47,712 bases of DNA from UBA9732 sp963621975 (GCA_963621975.1 CAVFGI010000013.1:1-47712); one strand, 5' to 3'; counted from the first letter of the stretch, positions 8,078 through 17,115 are shown. The notes: generated by a model not told the origin, from the letters alone. Made by a program: numbers and translations.

Positions 8078-9343
8078 ATGAAGACTTGGTTGACATATCT
8101 CGCAGCCGCAGCTATGGGGCTTGCATTTCAGGTTAATTTCAAAGAAAGTTCATTCTTTTATGAGACAATGAATTTTATGGCTAATTTAACTCTTAAAATG
8201 GGAATCTTCATGGTTTTCCCCCTTGTTCTTGTCACAATGACAGCTGGAACAGCATCTTTAAAGAGAGAAAAAGGGGCCAATGGTTTTGTTTGGATTTCTA
8301 CAATCTGCTGGAGCCTTTTAACTACCGTTCTTCTTTCCATTTCTGCAACGCTCCTTTTCAAAGTATTCCCTATAGCCTTTCCATCAACTTCAACTTCTAC
8401 AGTATCAGCAGAGACCGCGACACAATTGGTTACAACTCTGTCTCAATCAACTGTAAATAAATTAAATTCCGCAAATCCCCTTTCTGTAAATTTATTCTTA
8501 AATTTAATAAAAACATCGGACTGCTTAATACCAGTCATTTTTGTGGCGCTAATCTTGGGATATGCAATGAGACCAACAACAGAAGTAATTCGCCCAGCAT
8601 ATATGGTTCTCAACTCCCTAAGCGAAGTAATGTTTAGATTGGTAAAGAAAATTTCCCAGATCTTGTGGATTGCAGTATTCTTCATCTCTGGCATGTGGTA
8701 TGAAACCCTTTGGGCCGATAGAACTATCTTCCACTCTTGGCGTTGGGTTGTGATGTTCTGTATTGTTGGTTTTGGCACACTTTTAATTATTATTCCTTTG
8801 ATTTACGCCATTGCAACAGGCTTTAAGAGAAACCCATACAAACAAATTAGAAGACTTCTTTCCGCCTCTACAGCCGCATTCTTCTCTGTAAATTATATGT
8901 TCAGCATGCCAACTCTATACACAGATTGTCGCATAAATCTAGGCGTTCATAAGCGCGTGGTTGCAACAGCGCTTCCTCTTCACAGTGTTATAACAAAAGG
9001 AGGAAGTGCAATGATTGGAACCCTCTGTTCATGCTCTCTCGTCTTAGCAGTTAGCGGTAGAATGCCCACCACTACGGAGCTAATCACAATTGCACTTGCA
9101 TGCACTCTCGTAAGTTATGTCAGTTGTTTACATGCGGGATACGAAGTTCTCTTCTGCTCTGCTATGGCAATGAGTTTAATTAATTCCGATTATTCTAGTA
9201 TGGCCGTCTCTATTTTGGGAGTTCTTCCAATGATGAATGGCATTGCACTATTGTTTGACACACTCCTAGCTGGCCTTGGAACAAGTTTCACTGCTGTTTA
9301 TCTTAATGCAGACTGCAATATCAGAGAGAAAGATATAGTCTAA
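8078..9343 (+). CDS. Dicarboxylate/amino acid:cation symporter (SDF/DAACS family)
   Basis: Protein of 421 residues with about eight hydrophobic helices plus re-entrant segments. The serine-rich stretch ALPLHSVITKGGSAMIGTL near residues 305-323 corresponds to the HP1 region of glutamate/aspartate transporters. The C-terminal LPMMNGIALLFDTLLAGLGT corresponds to HP2/TM8, with an Asp where the family binds substrate or cation. It imports acidic amino acids or C4-dicarboxylates with sodium or protons; the substrate is not assigned. The loop at residues 105-120 is rich in Thr and Ser. It is followed after one base by an unknown membrane protein, so it probably heads the glycosyltransferase operon. 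Confidence 0.82.
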   Translation: MKTWLTYLAAAAMGLAFQVNFKESSFFYETMNFMANLTLKMGIFMVFPLVLVTMTAGTASLKREKGANGFVWISTICWSLLTTVLLSISATLLFKVFPIAFPSTSTSTVSAETATQLVTTLSQSTVNKLNSANPLSVNLFLNLIKTSDCLIPVIFVALILGYAMRPTTEVIRPAYMVLNSLSEVMFRLVKKISQILWIAVFFISGMWYETLWADRTIFHSWRWVVMFCIVGFGTLLIIIPLIYAIATGFKRNPYKQIRRLLSASTAAFFSVNYMFSMPTLYTDCRINLGVHKRVVATALPLHSVITKGGSAMIGTLCSCSLVLAVSGRMPTTTELITIALACTLVSYVSCLHAGYEVLFCSAMAMSLINSDYSSMAVSILGVLPMMNGIALLFDTLLAGLGTSFTAVYLNADCNIREKDIV

Positions 9344-9344
9344 A

Positions 9345-10100
9345 ATGAGAAACAAGGCCTTCATCATAGTTCTGCTCATTCTTTTGCTGTCTGTTTTAGT
9401 TTTGTGCATTACAACTGCAATAAACGGCGCAATGACGCTCTACTATGCTAGCAACACAACCTTTACTGATTACCTTCCTTTTATCCAATCTCTGGTGAGG
9501 ACTCTTTCCCTATTGGTATATACTCTTATCTATTGCAAGACATGGTTCTATGGAGAATCTCCAGGAAGTGCCTTTGCTGACCTATTTCTTTTTTCAGCAG
9601 CCCTAATTGAATTGAGAGTCTTTTATAGCTATGAACAAATAAATGGAACTTGTTTCCTTTCCCCTTTGCTTTTGAGCAGAATATTACTTTTTTCGGTTAT
9701 TTTAATGCTACTCGCACTTATCAGTTTTGCTCTTTACTATCAAAACAATGAATACAGTGCCGTGACCCTGTTAAAGGGATTAGATATTGCTACTGCAATA
9801 ATTATTAGTTTTTTATTGCCCGTATCCCTTTCTTTTGAAGAACTTTTTTTGTCAGTTCCAACCTATTGGATTTTCATAATTCTTTGTGCTACAGCATTTG
9901 TTGCTTTTTTATTTTTAATGTTTACTGAACCACCAGGAATAGGAACGTTCAAAAATCTCTCCTCAATACTAATTATTGGAGGGACTTTTGCCATTTTCTT
10001 TTTCAGTATATCTTATGCAGACCTAGTTGGCTCAATCTTGCTGACCATTGGATATACAGCAAATTCTATTTTCTCAGCAAGAAATGCAATTAGATTATAG
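9345..10100 (+). CDS. Multi-spanning membrane protein of unknown function
   Basis: Protein of 251 residues with about seven predicted transmembrane segments and short loops; no enzymatic motif or signature that I recognise. The start lies two bases after the symporter stop, and the end lies 13 bases before the GT4 gene, so it sits inside a tight co-directional cluster. Its place between a transporter and two membrane-glycolipid-type glycosyltransferases hints at an envelope role, but that is inference from position only. Confidence 0.65.
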   Translation: MRNKAFIIVLLILLLSVLVLCITTAINGAMTLYYASNTTFTDYLPFIQSLVRTLSLLVYTLIYCKTWFYGESPGSAFADLFLFSAALIELRVFYSYEQINGTCFLSPLLLSRILLFSVILMLLALISFALYYQNNEYSAVTLLKGLDIATAIIISFLLPVSLSFEELFLSVPTYWIFIILCATAFVAFLFLMFTEPPGIGTFKNLSSILIIGGTFAIFFFSISYADLVGSILLTIGYTANSIFSARNAIRL

Positions 10101-10113
10101 CTTGGAGAAAACT

Positions 10114-11283
10114 ATGATAATTGGACAATTTGGAGAATCTTTCATCCCTGTGTTCGATGGAGTTGGAAGAGTCATGAAAGCTTATGCCGACACCATGTCA
10201 GCTCGTGGAAATGATGTTTATGTAATAACCCCAATGTATGACACAGGTTATAGAGGTATTTATCCTTATGAAATAGTAGACTTCTTATCTGTAAAAGTCT
10301 CTTCAAAACTTCCTTGGAGAATTGGCCTCAAGCATTTAGACCCTCACTTTGTATATAGAATGCGCCAAATTGATTTAGATATTTGCCATGTTCATGGCCC
10401 TGCTTTTGCAGGCAATATAGGAATTCACTACGCAAAACAAAAGGGAATTCCAGTTGTAGGCTCTTTCCACACAAAGTTTTATGACGATATCCTTGAAGTA
10501 ACAAAGATGAAGTCTGTTGCAAAGATGGGTGCAAAAATGGTTGCAAACTTCTATGAGCAATGCGACGAGGTTTGGGCTGTTTCTGAAGGGACAGGAGAAA
10601 CCTTAAGAGAATATGGCTATAAAGGAAACATTGTTGTCATGCCAAATGGAACAAATAAAAGAGTCCTTCATGCAGACTTAATTCCTCAAGTAAGATCCAA
10701 ATACGGCATTCATGGAGACAAACCAGTAATTCTCTTTGTTGGACAAATTAACTGGAAGAAAAACCTAAAAAGAGTCATTGAAGCTTGTGGCCTTTTAAAA
10801 AAACAAGGCAATGATTTTCAACTAGTTCTTGCGGGGCAAGGCCCAGACGAGCAAGGAGTAAGAGATTTGGCAGAAAAATGTGGAATCACCTCTAACCTTA
10901 TCATGACCGGACACCTGCAAAATTTTGAAATTTTGGATTGTATTTACTATATTGCAGATCTTTTTCTCTTCCCTTCTACATATGACAATGCTCCTATGGT
11001 TTTAAGAGAAGCTGCTGCTCAGTATACTCCAGGACTTGTCGCAGAAGGTTCTTGTTCCGCAGAAGTTATTCAAGATGGGATTAATGGTCTTGTTGCAAAA
11101 GATGAAGATGAGGCTATTTGCAACAAAATTGAGAGTTTTTTTAAACTTTCAGAAGAACAGAGAAAAAAAATAGGAGATTGTGCCTATAACACAATTCCAA
11201 TTCCTTGGGATGGAGCTTTAATGGACACTATCCTTGGTAGATACCAAAATCTAATTGATAAATACAAGAAAAACAGCTATTAG
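10114..11283 (+). CDS. GT4-family glycosyltransferase, probable glycolipid synthase
   Basis: Protein of 389 residues with a GT-B fold: an N-terminal acceptor domain opening with FGESFIPVFDGVGRV, a linker, and a C-terminal nucleotide-sugar domain (about 200-350) with VILFVGQINWKKN and PNGTNK. The usual E-x7-E motif appears as D-x7-E in YDNAPMVLREA. The DGVGRV start and linked GT28 gene resemble diacylglycerol glycosyltransferases of spirochaetes and mollicutes, so it may add a first hexose to diacylglycerol. The start at 10114 follows TTGGAGAAAA; a longer frame from 10048 would overlap the upstream gene and lacks homology. Confidence 0.8.
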   Translation: MIIGQFGESFIPVFDGVGRVMKAYADTMSARGNDVYVITPMYDTGYRGIYPYEIVDFLSVKVSSKLPWRIGLKHLDPHFVYRMRQIDLDICHVHGPAFAGNIGIHYAKQKGIPVVGSFHTKFYDDILEVTKMKSVAKMGAKMVANFYEQCDEVWAVSEGTGETLREYGYKGNIVVMPNGTNKRVLHADLIPQVRSKYGIHGDKPVILFVGQINWKKNLKRVIEACGLLKKQGNDFQLVLAGQGPDEQGVRDLAEKCGITSNLIMTGHLQNFEILDCIYYIADLFLFPSTYDNAPMVLREAAAQYTPGLVAEGSCSAEVIQDGINGLVAKDEDEAICNKIESFFKLSEEQRKKIGDCAYNTIPIPWDGALMDTILGRYQNLIDKYKKNSY

Positions 11284-11312
11284 GAAATAATGCAAAAACC
11301 TCGGTAAAAAAA

Positions 11313-12452
11313 ATGAAAGCGTTAATTTTAAGTGCAAATATAGGTGGGGGCCATTCTTCTTGTGCTAAAGCAATACAAGACGTTTTTTTGGCACATAATG
11401 AAGAATGTGCCATACAAGATGTCTTGTCGTTAATTTCTAAAGAAGTTTCAAAAGCAACCTCTTCTGCGCAAATATTTATGTATAGACATGCCCCTTGGAT
11501 TATAAATTTAGGGTACCAAGAAAGAGAGAAGAAGAAAAATAATATCTTTAGTAAGAAATCTTTACTTTATAAGTTTTTATCATTAGGGGTGGAACATTTA
11601 TACAATCTAATAAAAACAAATGATTATGACACCATTATTTGCACTCATATTTTCGCTGCTTTAACTGTTACTGCAATGCAGGAGAAATATAAACTTCCAT
11701 TATTAACCTGCCAAATAGCAACAGATTACGATTGTAGTGCAAATTCTACGGAAACAAACATTGACTATTATTTCATCCCAGATAAAAAACTCATTGATAC
11801 CTTTGTTAAATTTGGTCTTCCAAAAGAAAAAATCTATGCCAGTGGACTACCAGTAAGCAAAGAGCTTTTTCAGATTGTGAATAAAGATAAGGCTAAAGAA
11901 GAATTGGGCATTCCAAAAGAAAGTAAACATCTTTTGTTGATGGGAGGAAGTATGGGAAGTGGCCCAATACCAAAAGTTGTTCAGCTTCTAGCTAAAAACC
12001 TCAAAAAAAACAATTATTTATCCGTTGTTTGTGGCTCAAATAAAGAGCTTTATAACAGGCTTTCTACTTCTTATAGGAATTTCACAAACATTCATATCTA
12101 TGGAGTCTCAAAACAAGTTCCTCTTTTAATGCACTCTGCAGATCTTCTTTTGACAAAACCAGGAGGATTAACAACATCAGAAGCCTATGCTGCTCATCTT
12201 CCAATGGTCCTACTGGACTTTATTGGAGGCTATGAGACTGATAACGCAAACTTCTTTACTGGCATTGGAGGCGCTATTTCAGGGAAAAATCCAGAACTTC
12301 TTGTGGACCAAACTATCTCATTGTTAAACAATCCTTCTAAACTTGAACAAATGTCCATTGCTCTTGAAGAAGTCTCTCAGGGAAGAGGCCTTCCTGAAGA
12401 GTTTATTTATAATTTCCTAAAAGAAGCCTATTCAAAGAGGTTTATAAAATAG
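11313..12452 (+). CDS. MGDG-synthase/UgtP-like glycosyltransferase (GT28)
   Basis: Protein of 379 residues. It opens with MKALILSANIGGGHSS, the glycine-rich motif of plant MGDG synthases and the bacillar diglucosyl-diacylglycerol synthase UgtP. The C-terminal half has the GT28 donor-site motif KPGGLTTSEA (near residue 287) and LLLMGGSMG near residue 210. It probably transfers a hexose from a UDP-sugar to diacylglycerol or to a monohexosyl lipid at the inner face of the membrane. It follows the GT4 gene by 29 bases, so the two may act in sequence to make mono- and dihexosyl lipids. No clear Shine-Dalgarno sequence. Confidence 0.82.
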   Translation: MKALILSANIGGGHSSCAKAIQDVFLAHNEECAIQDVLSLISKEVSKATSSAQIFMYRHAPWIINLGYQEREKKKNNIFSKKSLLYKFLSLGVEHLYNLIKTNDYDTIICTHIFAALTVTAMQEKYKLPLLTCQIATDYDCSANSTETNIDYYFIPDKKLIDTFVKFGLPKEKIYASGLPVSKELFQIVNKDKAKEELGIPKESKHLLLMGGSMGSGPIPKVVQLLAKNLKKNNYLSVVCGSNKELYNRLSTSYRNFTNIHIYGVSKQVPLLMHSADLLLTKPGGLTTSEAYAAHLPMVLLDFIGGYETDNANFFTGIGGAISGKNPELLVDQTISLLNNPSKLEQMSIALEEVSQGRGLPEEFIYNFLKEAYSKRFIK

Positions 12453-12480
12453 ATTTTTCATAGCTCTGTTGAGAATGCTG

Positions 12481-12568
12481 GTTATCCGAAAATTGGCAAT
12501 TTTTGAGCATTTTCGGACAAAGTTATCCGAAATCTCATAAAAAAGAGTCTTTTTCGGATAACTTTGTC
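12481..12568. repeat. Nested palindromes with four TCCGAAA-type cores
   Basis: Two adjacent inverted repeats lie between convergent genes. The first pairs TCCGAAAAT (12485-12493) with ATTTTCGGA (12509-12517). The second is a perfect 17-bp pair: GACAAAGTTATCCGAAA at 12516-12532 and its complement at 12552-12568. The motif (G)TTATCCGAAA recurs in alternating orientation. No T-tract follows, so it is not a textbook terminator; it could be a REP-like or MITE-like element or a transcript-end hairpin for both genes. Confidence 0.6.
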
Positions 12569-12594
12569 TCTTGAACATTTACAAGCAAGTTTAA

Positions 12595-14274
12595 CTAGAC
12601 AACTGAATACAGCTTTCTAGACATCTCACATATAGGCCCAGGAAGAACTTTGATGTCTTTTCTGTCATATGTTAAGAGCCCATTTGTTTCTTGCTCTACA
12701 TCTGAAAGCTGTGTATAAATTGCTGCAGCAAGGCCTTTCTTTTTTGCAGGAATAATTTGTTTTTCATAGAGTTTAACAATAGCTTGAGTCAGTTCTAATT
12801 TAGAACGTATTTTTTTATAAATAAAACTCTTTTTCTTTGTAGTGTTGGTGTCATAACCATAGCCACCAAATTCTGTAAGAATTACGCATCTTCCAAGTTT
12901 ATCCTTATGGAATCTATAGGGCCTAAAGTAAACATGTAAACTCTTAAAATCGCCTATCTTTTGGTCTTGCCAGCCTGAGGCATGATCAATTGTTCTAGTA
13001 TTATCAAGAGTTGAAATAATCTTAACAATCCTTGCACTATCAAACTGCCCCCATCCCTCATTAAAAGGAACCCACATTGCAAGAGAAACAACATTATATA
13101 AAAGTTCAACCGTTCCATAAGCCTCTTGTTCCCAAACCTTGCGTTCTTTTTCGTCACTCCTTGCAAATTTTGCATACTGATTATCTTTAAGATGTGAACC
13201 AAAAATTAAAGGCAGTGTCACTGTTGAGGTCTTATATTTTCCACCACCAGAAACTATATCCTGCCATACTAACATACCTAGCCGGTCACAATGATAGTAC
13301 CAACGAAGTGGCTCAATCTTTATATGTTTTCTTAAAGTATTGAAGCCTAAAGCTTTTGCCGTCTTAATATCATTAACAAAATCTTCGTCTGTTCTTGGAG
13401 TATAAAAACCATCTTTATAATAGCCTTGATCTAAGAGTCCATGGTGGAAATAAGGCTTTTCATTTAACAATAGGACATTGTTTCTTTTTTCATCTAAGCC
13501 AACTCCAAACGTCCTAAGCCCTACATATCCACTAATTCTGTCTTCACAAAACCCTTTGTTAGCTGTAATAACAAAGTCATAAAGATAAGGATCTTCAGGA
13601 GACCAAAGATGTGCATTTGGAATATCAATTCTTGTCACCTTTCCTGTTTGAAATTCATACTTTTTTCCTTGCAAAAATAAACAACAAGAACAAACAGAAT
13701 CGTCATTCATAAGGACATTAATATAAAAACCTTGAAGATCTGGAACAAGTTTATAGCTCTTAATATATGAACGTGGAACCTTCTCCATCCAGACTGTTTG
13801 CCAAATACCGCTAGTTTGTGGATACCAAATTCCTCCAGGTTGGCTACTTTGTTTTCCTCTTGAAATTTCTTTTGTGTCCCCAGGGTCTTGAACTAGAACA
13901 TCTAACTCAAACTCTCTGCTCGGAACTTCTATTTCAAAAGGTAGGTATCCTCCTATATGTTCAAAAACTTGTTTTCCGTTTATATAAACAAGTGCCCTGT
14001 AATCAACAGCTCCAAAATGAAGCAAAAGCGTATGGGTTTGAAAATCAACCTCTTCAGGAAAAGCTACATGCCTGCTGTAACGCATTGTTTCATGTGCGTG
14101 TAACGTTCTTTGAACTCCACTATAAACACTCTCTGGGGAATATGGGACTAAAATTGAATACGATGTTGCCTCTTTTCCGTCAGATATGAATTGAAGATTC
14201 CACTGCCCGTTTAAACAATAATAACTATCTCTTTTCATTTGAGGTCTTGGATATTCATTTAATGGCACGTTCAT
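12595..14274 (-). CDS. Glycoside hydrolase family 2 protein
   Basis: Protein of 559 residues. Its order is a jelly-roll sugar-binding domain (about 15-165, with the LNGQWNLQF and SGIWQTVW motifs), a short immunoglobulin-like domain (about 168-260) and a TIM barrel (about 265-559). The acid/base is Glu406 in PFNEGWG and the nucleophile Glu468 in ILTEFGG. No signal peptide, so intracellular. It is much shorter than LacZ and nearer to beta-glucuronidases; the substrate may be a beta-galactoside, beta-glucuronide or other beta-linked sugar. A good Shine-Dalgarno sequence (AGGAGG) precedes the ATG. Transcribed alone, divergent from rsmE. Confidence 0.88.
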   Translation of the reverse strand: MNVPLNEYPRPQMKRDSYYCLNGQWNLQFISDGKEATSYSILVPYSPESVYSGVQRTLHAHETMRYSRHVAFPEEVDFQTHTLLLHFGAVDYRALVYINGKQVFEHIGGYLPFEIEVPSREFELDVLVQDPGDTKEISRGKQSSQPGGIWYPQTSGIWQTVWMEKVPRSYIKSYKLVPDLQGFYINVLMNDDSVCSCCLFLQGKKYEFQTGKVTRIDIPNAHLWSPEDPYLYDFVITANKGFCEDRISGYVGLRTFGVGLDEKRNNVLLLNEKPYFHHGLLDQGYYKDGFYTPRTDEDFVNDIKTAKALGFNTLRKHIKIEPLRWYYHCDRLGMLVWQDIVSGGGKYKTSTVTLPLIFGSHLKDNQYAKFARSDEKERKVWEQEAYGTVELLYNVVSLAMWVPFNEGWGQFDSARIVKIISTLDNTRTIDHASGWQDQKIGDFKSLHVYFRPYRFHKDKLGRCVILTEFGGYGYDTNTTKKKSFIYKKIRSKLELTQAIVKLYEKQIIPAKKKGLAAAIYTQLSDVEQETNGLLTYDRKDIKVLPGPICEMSRKLYSVV

Positions 14275-14369
14275 GTTGCGCCTCCTGCACTTATCTCATA
14301 ACACAGCCTATCATAGCACAATACCTAGGTTTTTGATTATAATAAAAAGACCTTGCTAAGGGAGGAACA

Positions 14370-15149
14370 ATGCGTCTTTTTCTATTACCAAAGACTTTTA
14401 ACGGAGAACGTTCACTAACACTAACAGGGAAGGACTACAACTATCTTGTTAGAGCACTACGTCTAAAAGAAGGTCAAAAAATTATGGGCCGAGATAATAA
14501 AGGAAACCTTTGGACGTTAACAATATCACATATAGATAAAGACCGTTGCCTTTTAAACACAGAAAGCTCAAATCAAGCCTCAGAATACACAGATGCACTT
14601 CCTCAAGAGAAACCTCTAAAACCTATTATCCTTTACCAATGTATTCCTAAAGGAAGAAAGATAGATGACATTATAAAAAAGGCAACTGAAACTGGAGTAC
14701 AAGCAATTGTTTTAGTTAACAGTGAAAATTGCGTTGGAAACATAAAAGGAAAGGAAGAATCTAAACTTGCTAGATTTGACTCAATTGTAAAGGAAGCTAT
14801 CCAACAAAGTGGTTCTGTAGTTCCTACAATAGTAGATGGACCAATAGAGTTAAAAGACATTCCAAGAGATCTAAAAGAAAGAGCAAAAGGAAACAAAACT
14901 CTAGGTATTGTTCTTCACCAATGTAAACTAAAAGAAGATCAAAGCAATCTCTTTTCAACTGTAAAGAATTTTAATGGCATTACAGCTCTTCTTGTTGGGG
15001 CAGAAGGGGGCTTTACAGAAGAGGAATGCAAGCTTTTATTAAATGAAGGTTTTAAAGCTATTTTATTAAAAACAAACATATTAAGATGTGAAACAGCCTC
15101 AATTTACGCAATTGGAGCCATTCAAACAATATTAGAAACATCTTGTTGA
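14370..15149 (+). CDS. rsmE: 16S rRNA (uracil1498-N3)-methyltransferase RsmE
   Basis: Protein of 259 residues. An N-terminal PUA-like domain (1-70, with GKDYNYLVRALRL) is followed by a SPOUT methyltransferase domain. SPOUT hallmarks are IPKGRKIDDIIKKATETGV near residue 90, the SAM-knot LLVGAEGGFTEEE near residue 208, and the final LRCETASIYAIG. It methylates U1498 of 16S rRNA in the assembled 30S subunit. The start is set by AGGGAGG eight bases upstream. A TATAAT hexamer at 14338-14343 could be its -10, but no good -35 accompanies it. Downstream lies the DnaA-box-rich gap. Confidence 0.93.
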   Translation: MRLFLLPKTFNGERSLTLTGKDYNYLVRALRLKEGQKIMGRDNKGNLWTLTISHIDKDRCLLNTESSNQASEYTDALPQEKPLKPIILYQCIPKGRKIDDIIKKATETGVQAIVLVNSENCVGNIKGKEESKLARFDSIVKEAIQQSGSVVPTIVDGPIELKDIPRDLKERAKGNKTLGIVLHQCKLKEDQSNLFSTVKNFNGITALLVGAEGGFTEEECKLLLNEGFKAILLKTNILRCETASIYAIGAIQTILETSC

Positions 15150-15404
15150 TAACTTGTGCATAACTTAAGCAAACAAAACTGTTTTCTCCTGAAATAAACC
15201 TATAAAAAAACACTTAAAAAGTTATATAACTTTTAAATAATCTATAAAATTGCTTTAACTATTAATTGCTTACAATACAAAGAATTATATTTTACTTCTT
15301 GTTTGATTAGTACCAAACTTGGAATGTTTACTTTGTTGTCCTGATAACAGGTTTTCAACAAGCGTACTACTGGTTGTGCATAACCTGTGCATTAGTGTGT
15401 GTAA
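15144..15404. other. DnaA-box clusters flanking an AT-rich stretch in the rsmE-ctpA gap
   Basis: The 377 bases from 15150 to 15526 contain no gene. At the left edge are TGTTGATAA (15144-15152, one mismatch to TGTGNATAA) and TGTGCATAA (15155-15163, exact), 11 bp apart. At the right are TGTGCATAA (15375-15383, exact), TGTGCATTA (15386-15394, one mismatch) and TGTGTGTAA (15396-15404, one mismatch), spaced 11 and 10 bp and in the same orientation. About 200 bp of AT-rich DNA separates the clusters. This looks like a DnaA-binding locus, not necessarily an origin. Confidence 0.55.
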
Positions 15405-15473
15405 AAACTACAATTATTCTTGCTTTTTCTTTTCAATTACTGAAAATACCAAGAATTGTAAGAACAATAAAAA

Positions 15474-15500
15474 TGAGGGGTAAGACACTATCCTACCCCT
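15474..15500 (-). terminator. Probable terminator of ctpA
   Basis: AGGGGTA (15476-15482) and TACCCCT (15494-15500) form a 7-bp stem. Read on the minus strand it is followed by CATTTTTATTG, and it lies about 27 bases after the ctpA stop. Confidence 0.6.
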
Positions 15501-15526
15501 AAAAATCTAAATTCCTAAATATTAAA

Positions 15527-17014
15527 TTACTTTGAAGCATCTATGAGGTATTCATAAGCTGCCTTGCAAACATTATCATATTTGACATCGGCTATTGGCC
15601 TGTCTTCAGCATCCATTTGGGAGTAATATTCATTTCTCACAAGAATCTGAAGAACTTCTGTTCTTAACCCAGTATCTTTGAATTGACTTACAAACTTTGA
15701 AACGTTCTCGTCTGTGAAATCTGGGTTTTCTTTAACAAAGTCGGTAATCTCTGTTCCATTTACAAGTGTTGTATAAGCTTCCAGCTCTTCATCTTCAACC
15801 GTAATAGCCTCAACAACCACATCTGGTTCAACCCCAACTTCGTGAATGGCGTTTCCACTTGGTGGAACAAAACTAGCAATTGTTACAGAAGTATATCCTT
15901 CACCAAAGGAAGAAATTTGCTGCATAATCCCCTTTCCATATGATGTTGTACCAAAAAGCTTAGCTCTTCCATTATCTCTCATTGTTGAAGAAAGAATCTC
16001 TGCGGAACTTGCTGTTCCTCCGTTAATTAAAATTGCAACCTTAACATCTTCATCTACAGAGGTTCCTTCGCTTGCAACGTATGTAACATTTTGCGAGGAG
16101 TCCTTATAAGAAACAGAAAGAAGTTCAGATCCACTAATGAATAAGTCTGCTATAGACAAAGTTACATCAACATCTCCACCAGGATTGTCTCTAAGGTCAA
16201 TGATAAGACTTGTCATTCCTTCTTTCTCAAGACTATCTAACGCCTCTTCTACAGCACTAAGGGTGTTTTGTGAGAATTCTGTAATTCTAAGGTAAGCAAC
16301 TCCATTATCAAGCATGCTATACTCAACTGTTGGTACTATAACTTTTGCACGAGTCATCATAAGAGTAAACGTAGAAGTTTTTCTTTGTACTGTAATTTCA
16401 ACCGTAGTTCCAACTTCACCCTTCATCTTAGAGGCACATTCATTAGCAGACATAGAAACAACAGATTCCCCATTTATATGAGTAATCATATCGCCAGCTT
16501 TAAGGCCTGCTTTTGCACTTGGTGTATTTGGAAAAACCTGAGTGATATTACAGTATAATGTGCTTTCATCATCGGCATCCTGATACTCCGTATATGTCTT
16601 GGAGAAGTAGATTCCAAGTCCACCATATTCGCCTGAAATCTCTTCAGAGTATTCCTCTGACTGGTCCGCTGTGATGTAGTATGTGTACTTATCGTCCAAT
16701 GCATCAAACAGAGCTGTTGCCATTGCTTCGTACACAGCATCATAGTCTATGTCAAAGAGGTAGTACTTGTTGACATACTGATAAAGCCTTTCTAGAGAAT
16801 TCATATCTCTAGAAATAATTTGAGAACTCATAGCAGAAGACGTATTTGTGTACTGCTTGGTCACCGAACTATTCGTTTTTGTAGTAGTGGTAGTGGTTTG
16901 ATTTTGCTGATTTCTAAGAATTTGTTCAAAAACAAGCTGTTCCTCTGTGCCGTTTGCAAAGAGACTACCTAAAGCAACCACAAAAACTAAAACTAAAACT
17001 AATATTCTCTTCAT
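15527..17014 (-). CDS. ctpA: Carboxyl-terminal processing protease, S41 family
   Basis: Protein of 495 residues with a signal peptide (MKRILVLVLVFVVALGSLFA), a Thr/Ser-rich linker, a PDZ domain (about 150-215, with PSAKAGLKAGDMI) and an S41 protease core. The catalytic dyad is Ser336 in GGTASSAEI and Lys361 in SYGKG, 25 residues apart as in E. coli Prc. DLRDNPGG near 273-280 is another family mark. It cleaves C-termini of envelope proteins in the periplasm. No standard Shine-Dalgarno sequence; a TATATT hexamer (17021-17026) ends six bases before the ATG. Divergent from lgt. Confidence 0.92.
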   Translation of the reverse strand: MKRILVLVLVFVVALGSLFANGTEEQLVFEQILRNQQNQTTTTTTKTNSSVTKQYTNTSSAMSSQIISRDMNSLERLYQYVNKYYLFDIDYDAVYEAMATALFDALDDKYTYYITADQSEEYSEEISGEYGGLGIYFSKTYTEYQDADDESTLYCNITQVFPNTPSAKAGLKAGDMITHINGESVVSMSANECASKMKGEVGTTVEITVQRKTSTFTLMMTRAKVIVPTVEYSMLDNGVAYLRITEFSQNTLSAVEEALDSLEKEGMTSLIIDLRDNPGGDVDVTLSIADLFISGSELLSVSYKDSSQNVTYVASEGTSVDEDVKVAILINGGTASSAEILSSTMRDNGRAKLFGTTSYGKGIMQQISSFGEGYTSVTIASFVPPSGNAIHEVGVEPDVVVEAITVEDEELEAYTTLVNGTEITDFVKENPDFTDENVSKFVSQFKDTGLRTEVLQILVRNEYYSQMDAEDRPIADVKYDNVCKAAYEYLIDASK

Positions 17015-17020
17015 GCCTGC

Positions 17021-17049
17021 AATATACTACATTTTTTGAAGAACGTAAC
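17021..17049 (-). promoter_or_regulatory. Putative ctpA promoter, predicted leaderless
   Basis: Minus strand GTTACG (17044-17049, weak -35), 17-base spacer, TATATT (17021-17026), six bases (GCAGGC), then ATG. Confidence 0.38.
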
Positions 17050-17100
17050 TTATTTCATTAATCGTCACCTAAAAAACATATTTCTCATAAATCTTGTTTG

Positions 17101-17109
17101 TGGTAGACT
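17101..17109 (+). promoter_or_regulatory. Putative extended -10 of lgt
   Basis: TGGTAGACT gives an extended -10 (TGn plus TAGACT). It ends six bases before the ATG at 17116; no convincing -35 is visible. Confidence 0.35.
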
Positions 17110-17115
17110 CAGGGC

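Noticed and set aside
12710..12718. Exact DnaA box TGTGTATAA
   Set aside because: Isolated and inside the GH2 coding sequence.
15144..15404. Main replication origin in the rsmE-ctpA gap
   Set aside because: Genes on both sides keep similar plus-strand composition with no skew switch, whereas the dnaN-dnaA gap sits at a gene-direction change and among replication genes. Kept as a DnaA-binding locus.
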